Positions 20,645 to 28,452 of a DNA stretch of 64,000 nt are shown piece by piece. Positions within the stretch are counted from its first letter, which is position 1; each line of letters opens with the position of its first letter. The DNA lies in NCBI GenBank assembly GCA_963739975.1, contig CAVUCK010000014.1, forward strand, positions 124,001 to 188,000. Reading direction: 5' to 3'. Source of the DNA: JALZMG01 sp963739975 (GTDB lineage: Bacteria > Actinomycetota > Acidimicrobiia > Acidimicrobiales > Ilumatobacteraceae). Both the position numbers and the translations under genes were made by a program. Below the pieces are notes generated by a model. It saw nothing but the letters and a program-made list of their open reading frames with translations. It was not told where the DNA came from and made no database searches.

Positions 20645-20709
20645 CCGTTACGGCCGCGGCCGGCGCGGCACGCGCCATCTAGCGCCGACGTTCTGGGACA
20701 ATCAACGGG

Positions 20710-21363
20710 ATGAGCGGCGAGATCACGGTGTTCCTGCTGGACGATCATGAGATCGTGCGGCGCGGTGTGGCGGACCTGCTCGATGCCGAGGACGACATGC
20801 GGGTCATTGGCGACGCGGCGACCCAGGAGGAGGCCGTTGGCCGCGTCCACGCCCTCGATCCGGATGTGGCCGTGTTGGATGTACGCCTGGAACACGGCAA
20901 CGGCATCGAAGCGTGCCGGGAGATCCGCTCGCTGCACCCCCGCACGGCCTGTCTGATCCTGACGTCGTTCGACGAGGACGAGGCGTTGTTCCACGCGATC
21001 ATGGCCGGCGCCGCTGGATACGTGCTGAAGCAGATTCGTTCCCCGGACCTGGTCGAGGCCGTGCGCCGAGTCGCGGCTGGGCAGAGTCTGCTCGACCCCG
21101 CCGTGACGGCCCGTGTGCTGGAACGGATCCGCACGGGGCCGCGCCAGGACGAGCGCATCGCCCGGCTCGGCCCGCAGGAACGTCAGGTCCTCGAGCTCCT
21201 TGCCGAGGGGATGACCAATCGGCAGATCGCCGAGCGCTTGTACCTGGCTGAGAAGACGATCAAGAACTACGTCACATCGGTGCTGTCGAAGCTTGGGATG
21301 GCCCGCCGCACCGAGGCCGCCGTCTACGCCGCTCGTCACCTGCGGCCCGACGGGTCCGGCTGA
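20710..21363 (+). CDS. NarL/FixJ response regulator, DosR/DevR-like
   Basis: A 217-residue regulator with a CheY-like receiver (VFLLDDHEIVRRGVADLL; phospho-acceptor Asp57 in VAVLDVRLEHGNGIE; LTS; YVLKQI) and a LuxR-type helix-turn-helix (LGPQERQVLELLAEGMTNRQIAERLYLAEKT). The recognition helix reads EKTIKNYV, keeping the Lys, Lys and Asn positions that contact DNA in mycobacterial DosR (EKTVKNYV). Overall it is strikingly close to DosR by eye. Its presumed target is the AGGACCTTCGGCCCT box that recurs across this region, including right after this gene at 21376. Partner kinase: 17445. Confidence 0.92.
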   Translation: MSGEITVFLLDDHEIVRRGVADLLDAEDDMRVIGDAATQEEAVGRVHALDPDVAVLDVRLEHGNGIEACREIRSLHPRTACLILTSFDEDEALFHAIMAGAAGYVLKQIRSPDLVEAVRRVAAGQSLLDPAVTARVLERIRTGPRQDERIARLGPQERQVLELLAEGMTNRQIAERLYLAEKTIKNYVTSVLSKLGMARRTEAAVYAARHLRPDGSG

Positions 21364-21375
21364 GGCCGACCTGCC

Positions 21376-21390
21376 AGGACCTTCGGCCCT
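21376..21390 (+). promoter_or_regulatory. DosR-like box
   Basis: AGGACCTTCGGCCCT, consensus match, extended by CC/GG into CCAGG...CCTGG symmetry. It ends 35 bp before the ATG at 21426. Confidence 0.78.
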
Positions 21391-21425
21391 GGCACGACGA
21401 TGCGACGTCGGTCGACGATGGACCC

Positions 21426-21887
21426 ATGGAGATCGACGGGAACGGATGGCAGATGCTCGACCGCAAAGAATGCCTAGCATTCCTTGCCTCGGCGGAGGTC
21501 GGCCGCATCGCCATCTCAACCCGCGCGTTGCCGCTCATCCTGCCGGTGTGCTTCTTCATGGACGGAGAACAGATCGTGATCTCCACGCACTTCGGCACCG
21601 CCCTCGACGGCTCGACGCGCGATGCGGTGGTCGCCTTCGAAGCGGACGGACCGTCCAGCCACTCGACGGTCGGCTGGAGCGTGCACGTGAACGGCATCGC
21701 CCGGCACGTCACCGACCCGCACGAGATCGTCCGTCTCGTGGCGTTGCGGCCCTGCACGCGCCTGCATCCGCAGCAGTTGATCGCGATCTCCACCGACCAG
21801 CTCGCCGGCCGCTCGGCGGTCGACGCCGACGAGCCGTTCGACGCTGACCCACTCTCGGGCTATTCGCCGGTGTCACCAGCAACGTAG
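21426..21887 (+). CDS. Pyridoxamine 5'-phosphate oxidase-like split-barrel protein 1
   Basis: A 153-residue protein of the PNPOx-like flavin-binding split-barrel superfamily: LDRKECLAFLASAEVGRIAIST, then LPLILPVCFFMDGEQIVIST and a middle strand VVAFEADG. Such proteins bind FMN, F420 or haem. Small members of this fold belong to the mycobacterial DosR regulon. A perfect DosR-like box lies 35 bp upstream. It is followed at once by a paralogue with an identically placed box, so each gene seems to have its own promoter. Substrate unknown. Confidence 0.83.
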   Translation: MEIDGNGWQMLDRKECLAFLASAEVGRIAISTRALPLILPVCFFMDGEQIVISTHFGTALDGSTRDAVVAFEADGPSSHSTVGWSVHVNGIARHVTDPHEIVRLVALRPCTRLHPQQLIAISTDQLAGRSAVDADEPFDADPLSGYSPVSPAT

Positions 21888-21900
21888 GACCTTCGGCCCT
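21886..21900 (+). promoter_or_regulatory. DosR-like box
   Basis: AGGACCTTCGGCCCT, consensus match. It overlaps the stop codon of the gene before it and ends 35 bp before the ATG at 21936, the same spacing as at 21376. Confidence 0.78.
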
Positions 21901-21935
21901 GTCGCCACAGGCCACCGACGTCTCATGTTGGTGGC

Positions 21936-22400
21936 ATGACGACAGACACCAACGCGATCACCGTCCTCGACACCCACCTGTGTCTCGAACTGCTGCGAAC
22001 CTGCGAGGTCGGTCGCCTCGCCGTGTCGATCACCGATCACCCCGACATCTTCCCGATCAACTACGTCGTCGATCGGGGGACGGTCGTGTTCCGCACCGCC
22101 GAGGGCACGAAACTCGCCGCGGCCTTGTTGGGGCGTGGTGTGGCGTTCGAGGTCGACGGCTACGACGCCGACGCCGGCGAGGCGTGGAGCGTGGTGATCA
22201 AGGGCTACGCCGTCGAGATCGAACAGATGCACGAGTACTTCGACGCGCTCGACCTGCCGCTGTTCCCGTGGCATGCCGGCCCGAAGCACCGCTTCGTGCG
22301 CATCGAACCCGTCGAGATCACCGGACGTCGGTTCCACGTGCTCGGCCACGAGGCGTGGGGTGGTGAACGCCCGGTTGTGGCCCGGGCGGCGACGGAGTGA
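21936..22400 (+). CDS. Pyridoxamine 5'-phosphate oxidase-like split-barrel protein 2
   Basis: A 154-residue PNPOx-like protein. Blocks LCLELLRTCEVGRLAVSITD, DIFPINYVVDRGTVVFRTAEG, GVAFEVDGYD and AWSVVIKGYAVEI follow the classic order of this fold (compare GRL-V...P-NY-V-D-G-V-FRT). Likely binds a flavin-type cofactor. Related to its neighbour at 21426 and to the protein at 27906, all three with a DosR-like box about 35 bp upstream. Followed by the multicopper oxidase gene. Confidence 0.86.
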   Translation: MTTDTNAITVLDTHLCLELLRTCEVGRLAVSITDHPDIFPINYVVDRGTVVFRTAEGTKLAAALLGRGVAFEVDGYDADAGEAWSVVIKGYAVEIEQMHEYFDALDLPLFPWHAGPKHRFVRIEPVEITGRRFHVLGHEAWGGERPVVARAATE

Positions 22401-22403
22401 TCC

Positions 22404-22417
22404 AGGACCAAGGTCCT
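22404..22417 (+). promoter_or_regulatory. DosR-like box, near-perfect palindrome
   Basis: AGGACCAAGGTCCT: the two half-sites AGGACC and GGTCCT are exact inverted repeats around AA. It lies 50-59 bp before the multicopper oxidase start. Confidence 0.7.
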
Positions 22418-22467
22418 GCCGAGGATGAGCCATCCGGCTCCATCCGCCGGTTGGCGATTTGCGGACG

Positions 22468-23905
22468 ATGGGCGACATGCCCGACGACCTGATCGACGAT
22501 CACGCCCGGCTCGATGTCCTCGAACGCAGCGTCCAGAACTACCGCATCAGCCGGGACGGCTGGACCCTGCTGGTCTTGGCGTTCGGTGCGCTCGCTGCGC
22601 TCGCCGGGATCATGGCCGTCGGCTTCGCGATGCGCACCGAGGGTGACACGGCCGTTGCGGGCGAGAGCCTGGAAGCCGACCTCTCCGAGTTCGCCATCGA
22701 CCTGTCCGCATCGAACGTCGCGCGCCGGCGGGACGATCACGGTTCGCAACAACGGCACCATGATCCACAACCTCGCCGTGCGGGACACCGATCTCGCTTC
22801 CGCCGACGTGTCCGCCGGCGAGACCACCGACCTCGACGTCAGCGGTCTCGAACCCGGCGACTACGAGGTGCACTGCACGATCCCGGGCCACACCGAGTCG
22901 GGCATGACGGCCCAGCTCACCGTCGGTGGCGACGCCGCCGGTGCGGCAACTGCCGGTGATCCGGCTGCGGCTGGGCACGGCGACCACACCCCGACCGCCG
23001 CCGAGGGCGCGCTGCAGGACCAAGCGATGATCGAGTCCGTGATGGCCTTCCCGGCCGAGACCGCCGGCCTCGGCAACCAGGCCATCGAGCCCGACCTGCT
23101 GCCCGACGGGACGAAGCGCTTCGAGCTCGCCGCCGCGATCATCGACTGGGAGGTGCGCCCAGGCGAGGTCGTCCAGGCGTGGGCCTACAACGGCATGGTG
23201 CCCGGCCCTCGCATCAACCTCGACGTCGGCGACAAGGTGCAAGTGGAGATCACCAACGAGCTGCCGATCGGCACAGACATCCACTGGCACGGCATCGACG
23301 TCCCCAACGACCAGGACGGCGTCTCGCCGATCACCCAGGATCTCGTCGCCAGCGGGCAGACCTACACGTACAACTTCACCGTCACCGAACCGGCCATCGG
23401 CATGTACCACGCCCACGCCCACGCCCACGAGGCCGTCCCCAACGGGCTGTTCGGCACCATGTACGTCGGCGACGTCGCCGTCCCCGCCGGCCAGACCGTC
23501 TCCGGCATCGACATCCCCGCCGACGTCGAGATCGCCCAAGACCTGCCGATGGTCCTCAACGACGCCGGCGTCATCGGCCTCAGCCTCGACGGCAAGAGCT
23601 TCCCGGCCACCGCTCCGATCGTCGCCGACGTCGGCGACTGGATCCGGCTCACCTACTTCAACGAAGGCCTGCAAGTACACCCCATGCACCTCCACGGGTT
23701 CGACCAGATCGTGGTCGCCAAGGACGGCCACCCGCTCGACCACCCGTACGCCGCCGACACCGTCTTGGTAGCGCCCGGCGAGCGGTACACGGTGCTGTTC
23801 AACCCGACCATCGCCGGCACCTGGGTGTGGCACTGCCACATCCTCAACCACGTCGAGTCGGCCGACGGCATGTTCGGCATGGTCACCGCCCTCGTCGTCA
23901 AGTAG
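22468..23905 (+). CDS. Membrane-anchored cupredoxin-multicopper oxidase, one frameshift
   Basis: Starts at ATG 22468 (or 22477). Order of parts: cytosolic lead, one membrane helix (WTLLVLAFGALAALAGIMAV), a plastocyanin-like domain with copper ligands (GTMIHNL; HCTIPGH), then two cupredoxin domains of a small multicopper oxidase with HWHGIDVPNDQDG, YHAHAHAHE, HPMHLHGF and WHCHILNHVESADGMFG. This predicts oxidation coupled to oxygen (or nitrite) reduction outside the membrane. The frame shifts near 22720-22730, where NVARRR should read through to AGGTITVRNNG; one extra base explains it. Either an indel error or an inactivated gene. Confidence 0.82.
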
Positions 23906-23932
23906 CGGCAGCCCGTCGACGCGGGCGGACGA

Positions 23933-24706
23933 TCAAGCTGCTGGCCGGAGAGCAGTGATCCGGAACCGGAAGAACTCGCCCTCGCTCCAGCGTGGGGTGC
24001 CGTGGAACCATCCGGCTCGTCCCTCGCTGGGCACGGTCAGCCCGGAGAAGGTGGCAGTGGCGGTGACATCCATGCCGAAGGGGTGCAACCCGAAGACGCC
24101 GGTCTCGTCGGGATCGCCCCAGCGATCGAGCACCAGCGTGCGGATGCGGTCGTCGTCGTCAAGGTGCAGGCGGCACGCCACCTCGTGACCGCCGTGGGTG
24201 GTCCGGACGGTCAGATGTGTCCGGTCTTCCTCGGTCCACGTCGCCCCGAACCGCGGCAGCCACATGGATGGCAGCCAACAGGTCTCGCCCGCGCACCGCC
24301 CGGCGCCACTGCGCGACACGTCCGGCCCCTCCACGTCGGCCACCGACCACAGACCGGCGATCTTCCAGCTCATCCAGCCGTGCCCCGACACGTACTGGTC
24401 CGAGCCGGTGACGACCCTCGCCACCCGGGCCGCCCACACGAACCCCACTTGCGGCGTGAGGACCTGATGGGCGCGAAAGCCCAACCAGCGGCCCCTCAGC
24501 TTGATCTCGCCGCGCATCACCAGGTGCGCCGTCCGGGCCAGCGGCGTCCCAGGCGCGATGGCCGCGGCAAGGTACCGCTTCGCCCCGAGCGGCAACGTGT
24601 CGAGGTCGTCGACGGCGAACATCCCAGCCGAGGGGCGGACCAACGACGTTTCGAGTTGGCGGACCGACGGTCGTGGGTCGTCGCCGTCAGCAGTGCGTTG
24701 TCTCAT
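23933..24706 (-). CDS. DUF6544-like conserved protein
   Basis: A 257-residue cytosolic-looking protein. MRGEIKLRGRWLGFRAHQVL, GFVWAARVARVV, SGHGWMSWKIAGLW and GPDVSRSGAGRCAGETCWLP follow the conserved layout of the DUF6544 family as I recall it, with no known activity. ATG 24706 (MRQRTADGDD) is preferred over the open frame to 24784. Convergent with the multicopper oxidase. No DosR-like box upstream. Confidence 0.7.
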   Translation of the reverse strand: MRQRTADGDDPRPSVRQLETSLVRPSAGMFAVDDLDTLPLGAKRYLAAAIAPGTPLARTAHLVMRGEIKLRGRWLGFRAHQVLTPQVGFVWAARVARVVTGSDQYVSGHGWMSWKIAGLWSVADVEGPDVSRSGAGRCAGETCWLPSMWLPRFGATWTEEDRTHLTVRTTHGGHEVACRLHLDDDDRIRTLVLDRWGDPDETGVFGLHPFGMDVTATATFSGLTVPSEGRAGWFHGTPRWSEGEFFRFRITALRPAA

Positions 24707-25032
24707 CAATGGATCGACTGTCCCTCTGGAGCCAGCCCGGCATGGTGGTCGTTCGCGGCGGGCGACATCGGGTCTTGATGCCACGAAGCATTCGCCGCAT
24801 CATCGCGAAGTCGCCGAACCGCTGCTTCGCTCGTTCTGGGCGTGTTTCTGCCAGATGCTGGCAGCGGCAGAGATCCCGCCTAGAAGGCGCGATCAGAGAT
24901 TGCTCACTGCGCGACACGTTCCGTCCGATACCTGCCCGCCGGCTGACGAACCGTCGACGCTGAAAGTCGGGTCGATCGGGAGGTTCGGTCCTGTCTTCGG
25001 CACGTCGCAGGCCGCATGCTCGAACAAGGAGC
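24707..25032. other. Intergenic stretch with a weak DosR-like box
   Basis: No gene is seen here. GGGAGGTTCGGTCCT at 24978-24992 matches 11 of 15 positions of the local DosR-like consensus and lies 40 bp upstream of the first codon of the conserved part of the nitroreductase-fold gene. Confidence 0.4.
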
Positions 25033-25413
25033 CTGTGGAACCCTGTCGTCGTTGCGCTGCTGCGGTCGCCGTGTCACCGACTGCTGTCGAGCACGACGGT
25101 GGCCCTTCGCTACACCGGGGTGCGGTCCGGCAAGCAGTTCACCCTGCCCGCCCGGTACGCCTCGAACGACGACGACATCGTGATCATGGTCGGCCGCCCC
25201 GAGCGCAAGTCGTGGTGGCGCAACTTCCGCACCGGCCGAGACGTCGAAGTGCTCCGTGCCGGTCAGTGGACGCTGATGACGGCGCACGCAGTCGAGGGGG
25301 CCACCGAGCTGGAGCGCACCGTATCGCTGCTCGGCATCTACAAAAGCGGTTCTCCCGGTCCGTTGCGGTGCCGGGCCGTGGCCTCGGCGACGACGGACTA
25401 CGACGCACCGTGA
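25033..25413 (+). CDS. Deazaflavin-dependent nitroreductase-fold (DUF385) protein, start unresolved
   Basis: The frame LWNPVVVALLRSPCHRLLSSTTVALRYTGVRSG...FTLPARYA...GRPERKSWWRNFR matches the F420-dependent nitroreductase family (Ddn/DUF385), which binds F420 or related cofactors. The conserved N-terminus (NPVVVALLRSP) lies in frame upstream of the only canonical start, GTG 25099. The frame is open from 24964 with no ATG, GTG or TTG before 25099. An AAGGAG ribosome site at 25026-25031 precedes a CTG at 25033. So the gene either uses a rare start or has lost its start codon. Length about 126 residues, near normal for the family. Confidence 0.65.
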   Translation: MWNPVVVALLRSPCHRLLSSTTVALRYTGVRSGKQFTLPARYASNDDDIVIMVGRPERKSWWRNFRTGRDVEVLRAGQWTLMTAHAVEGATELERTVSLLGIYKSGSPGPLRCRAVASATTDYDAP

Positions 25414-25612
25414 TGGTGCAATGCTGCCCCCGCTGACGATGCCGGGGTCGGCGGCCGCGCTCACCTCCAGGACCCGGGCGGCGTGCGTTCGTCGTGGGTG
25501 TTGGACTTCGCGGCGGGCGAGCGTGTCGGGTTCTCTCCACAACGCTTCACGGTGCGGAGGCGTGACGTCCCCTCCGGGCAGCGTCATCCGACGCTCGCTA
25601 CGGTGAGCCGCG

Positions 25613-26029
25613 ATGGGACCACCGGCATGCATGATCGTCGGCGTCGATGCGTCGCCGGAGTCCGTCGCTGCCCTCGAATGGGCGCTGCACCTCGCCGGCG
25701 AAGTGCCGTGCCGCATCGTCGCCGTCCACGCCGTCGGGCTGCTCGAGGAGGGTGGCTACCGAGTTCGGCCGGACATCGCCGGGCTCATCGACAGCGTCCG
25801 CACACGGGTCGGATTGGCGGCCGGGTTCCCGGTCGAGCGAATCGAGGAAGACGGCCCGCCGGCCGACGTCATCGTCAGGGTCGCCGAGCGTGAGGGTGCC
25901 GACGTCATCGTCGTCGGGAGCCGGGGCCTCGGGCAGGCGCCTCGCCTGCTCGGGTCGACGAGCGAAGCCGTCCTCGCCCACGCCCGGCTCCCGACCGTCG
26001 TCGTGCCAGCGCTCGACGCCGAAGGATGA
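25613..26029 (+). CDS. Single-domain universal stress protein
   Basis: A 138-residue UspA protein with the full ATP-binding signature: MIVGVDASPESVAALEWAL at the start and GSRGLGQAPRLLGSTSEAVL near the end (G-2x-G-9x-G-S). This differs from the two tandem USPs in the window, whose motifs are weaker. ATG 25613 is used; ATG 25631 is a close alternative. No convincing DosR-like box upstream. Confidence 0.9.
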   Translation: MGPPACMIVGVDASPESVAALEWALHLAGEVPCRIVAVHAVGLLEEGGYRVRPDIAGLIDSVRTRVGLAAGFPVERIEEDGPPADVIVRVAEREGADVIVVGSRGLGQAPRLLGSTSEAVLAHARLPTVVVPALDAEG

Positions 26030-26239
26030 CGGCGTCTGTCGACGTCGGACCCAAGTACCGTTCAGATAGGTGCCGCCCCAGTACAGGCCCGACGCGACGA
26101 GGCCGTGGACGAGCAGTGCAAGGCCGGCGCGATGTCGGCGCGTCGTTGCCACGTCAGGTGCGCGCGAGCCGCCTTGGCTTGGGCCAGGCTGGGTCGCCCG
26201 TCAGGACGAAGGACCCGGCTGCTCCTGACCTGTGGCACC

Positions 26240-27283
26240 TCATGTCCGAGACAGGACGACCTTCAGCGCGCCGGTCTCACCGGCACGAGCGAAGACGTCG
26301 TAGGCCTCCTCGAACTGGTCAAGAGCGAAGTGGTGGGTGACGAACCGGCCTGCGTCGAGCTGGCCGCTCGTCACGAGGCGCATCAGCGTGGGCGTGGTGA
26401 ACGTATCGACGAGGCCCGTTGTGACGGTGACGTCGCGGATCCACAGCTCTTCGAGGTGAAGGGTCGCCGGCTCGCCGTGGACGCCGATGTTGGCGATGTG
26501 CCCGCCAGGGCGGGCCAGGCGGACGGCCTGCTCGAACGTCGCCGGTATGCCGACCGCCTCGATCGATACGTCAGCGCCGAGGCCACCTGTCAGCGCTGCG
26601 ACGACCGCCTCGGCGTCCTCACGCGCGTTGTTGACGATGACGTCGGCACCGAACTGCTTGGCGGCCTCCAATCGGCTGTCGGCTAGGTCGATGGCCACGA
26701 TGTGGCTCGGGCTGAACAACCGAGCAGCCATGATCGCGGCCAGCCCGATCGGACCAGCGCCCACGACGGCCACGACGTCACCCGGTTGCACGGTGCCGTT
26801 GAGGACACCCACCTCGTAACCGGTCGGCAAGATGTCGGCCAACATCAGGATCTGCTCGTCGGCCACGCCGGCCGGCACCGGGTGGGTCGACGTCTCGGCG
26901 AACGGGACCCGCACGTATTCCGCCTGGGTGCCGTCGATCTTGTGGCCGAGGACCCACCCGCCCCCACCCAGGCATTGGCCGTAGCGTCGCTCCCGACAGA
27001 ACCGGCACACACCACACGAGGTGATGCACGACACGAGCACCCGGTCGCCCACCTTGACCGTCTTGACACCGGTGCCGACCTCCTCGACCGTCCCGACGGC
27101 CTCGTGACCGAGGATCCGTCCATCTGTCACCGCCGGTACATCACCCTTGAGGATGTGCAGATCGGTGCCGCAGATGGTGACGGCATCGACCCGCACGATT
27201 GCGTCGGTGTCGTCCAAGATCGTCGGCTTGGCAACGTCCTCCCAAGCCTTCTGACCGGGTCCGTGGTACACGAGCGCTTTCAT
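26240..27283 (-). CDS. Zinc-dependent medium-chain alcohol dehydrogenase
   Basis: A 347-residue MDR dehydrogenase oxidising alcohols or polyols with NAD(P). Catalytic zinc site ICGTDLH and GHEAVGTVEEVG; structural zinc cysteines in CGVCRFCRERRYGQC; cofactor Rossmann motif VVGAGPIGLAAIMAARL. GGAGG eight bases before ATG 27283 fixes the start (MKALVYHGPG). The family includes the Zn-ADHs that act on isopropanol or threonine-like substrates; the specific one is not decided. A degenerate DosR-like box lies about 64 bp upstream at 27347-27361. Confidence 0.9.
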   Translation of the reverse strand: MKALVYHGPGQKAWEDVAKPTILDDTDAIVRVDAVTICGTDLHILKGDVPAVTDGRILGHEAVGTVEEVGTGVKTVKVGDRVLVSCITSCGVCRFCRERRYGQCLGGGGWVLGHKIDGTQAEYVRVPFAETSTHPVPAGVADEQILMLADILPTGYEVGVLNGTVQPGDVVAVVGAGPIGLAAIMAARLFSPSHIVAIDLADSRLEAAKQFGADVIVNNAREDAEAVVAALTGGLGADVSIEAVGIPATFEQAVRLARPGGHIANIGVHGEPATLHLEELWIRDVTVTTGLVDTFTTPTLMRLVTSGQLDAGRFVTHHFALDQFEEAYDVFARAGETGALKVVLSRT

Positions 27284-27346
27284 GGCAGACCTCCAGGTCG
27301 TCGTCACGTCGATCATGCGCTCGTCGCGCGCGAGCAGGTAGAGGCA

Positions 27347-27361
27347 AAGGTCACGATGGCC
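27347..27361 (-). promoter_or_regulatory. Possible degenerate DosR-like box
   Basis: CGTGACCTTTGCCTC on the minus strand matches the GACCTT core and part of the right half-site. Position upstream of the alcohol dehydrogenase is suitable, but the match is weak. Confidence 0.3.
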
Positions 27362-27425
27362 GGTACTTCCCTCGATCGCGGGGTGTTGGCCGTGGGCTGC
27401 GGCATCGTCGGCCTGACGTCGATCC

Positions 27426-27840
27426 TTACGTCAGCTGCACGTACGTGTTCCAGCTGACGGCCCAGTGCCCGATCGCGAGCACCACCGCCGCGACGCCAAG
27501 CAACGGGGACCTTCCCCAAAGGGCGGCAAATCCGAACGCGAGGACCGGAAACACGGCGAGCGGGATGGCGATGAGCCACAGGGTCGCCACATCGAGACGA
27601 AGGTGCGTCCGGAGAGCATCAGTCTCAGCCAGGCGCCGTAATCAACCACGATGGCGAGCGCCATGAGGAGCGCGAAGAGGTCGATCCTCCTGCCGTCGAA
27701 CCACCCCTTCGAGAAGACGAGCACCGTAATGCAACCCGCCTGACCGACTTTTCGAGGACCTCAAAGACAGCGCCGAAGCGGGGGTAAAGCACCGTCGTGA
27801 TGGCGAGCGGATCGAGACGCGAATGCGTCGCCTCGGCCTC
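27426..27840 (-). pseudogene. Small membrane protein, broken by frameshifts
   Basis: Three overlapping frames join into one plausible protein: ITTVLYPRFGAVFEVLEK, then GRRIDLFALLMALAIVVDYGAWLRLMLSG, then VATLWLIAIPLAVFPVLAFG and ending HWAVSWNTYVQLT before TAA at 27426. Three or four hydrophobic helices would result. Two one-base shifts (near 27750 and 27600) are needed. I do not recognise the family. Confidence 0.45.
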
Positions 27841-27905
27841 ATCGAGGCGCGCTATGCGACGCAAAGAAGTGTTTGGGTACCTCGTCGACGACGCGCTGTC
27901 GTTCG

Positions 27906-28382
27906 TCAGAGGTATCCGTGGTGGTCGAGCGGTGGCGTGACCTCGCCTCGCAGCAGCCGTCCGGTGAGACGGTCGGCGCTGATGCGGATGACACAGTTGC
28001 GGTGTCCGGGCGCCCACGAGTCGGGTGCGACGCCGGTGCCCGTCTCGCCGACCCGGTCGGTGCCAGCCGCAAAGTCGCGAGCGTGGCCGCGCACGACGAC
28101 GCTCCACCCCGACCTCGTGCGCTCGTCGAACATGTCCACCTCGAACACGACCGGGTGATCGATGGCGGCGTCGATGACCGGTCGTCGTTCGGTGCGCAAC
28201 ACGACCTCGCCGGCGACGACGGTGTAGTTGACCGGGATCACGTACGGGTCGTCGCCGGGGATGATCAGTCGGCCGACGTGATGGACGCCAAGCAGCGCGA
28301 CACAGGTCGATGCGTCGAGTTGGAACAGTTCAGCTGCCCGGCTCGAACCCGCGTCGACCGTGGTGATGGTCTCGGTCGTCAT
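27906..28382 (-). CDS. Pyridoxamine 5'-phosphate oxidase-like split-barrel protein 3
   Basis: A 158-residue PNPOx-like protein from ATG 28382 (MTTETITTVDAG). Blocks CVALLGVHHVGRLIIPGDD, YVIPVNYTVVAGEVVLRT, PVVFEVDMFDE and SGWSVVVRGHA are in the order of the fold and resemble the protein at 21936. It probably binds a flavin-type cofactor. A consensus DosR-like box lies 34 bp upstream, so this gene is likely co-regulated with its two paralogues despite the opposite strand. It lies downstream of the doxX-treT-acyl-CoA synthetase operon but has its own box. Confidence 0.86.
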   Translation of the reverse strand: MTTETITTVDAGSSRAAELFQLDASTCVALLGVHHVGRLIIPGDDPYVIPVNYTVVAGEVVLRTERRPVIDAAIDHPVVFEVDMFDERTRSGWSVVVRGHARDFAAGTDRVGETGTGVAPDSWAPGHRNCVIRISADRLTGRLLRGEVTPPLDHHGYL

Positions 28383-28416
28383 GGGTCCATGATGCGGCGG
28401 GGAGGGCGCAATGAAC

Positions 28417-28431
28417 AGGGCCGAAGGTCCT
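28417..28431 (-). promoter_or_regulatory. DosR-like box
   Basis: AGGACCTTCGGCCCT on the minus strand, exact consensus, 34 bp before the ATG at 28382 and just past the end of the acyl-CoA synthetase gene. Confidence 0.78.
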
Positions 28432-28452
28432 ACCGCCCGACGATGTTGCCGT

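Noticed and set aside
20688..20712. GGGACAATCAACGGG before the DosR-like gene as a regulator box
   Set aside because: Only one half-site matches and the spacing to the start is too short compared with the other boxes.
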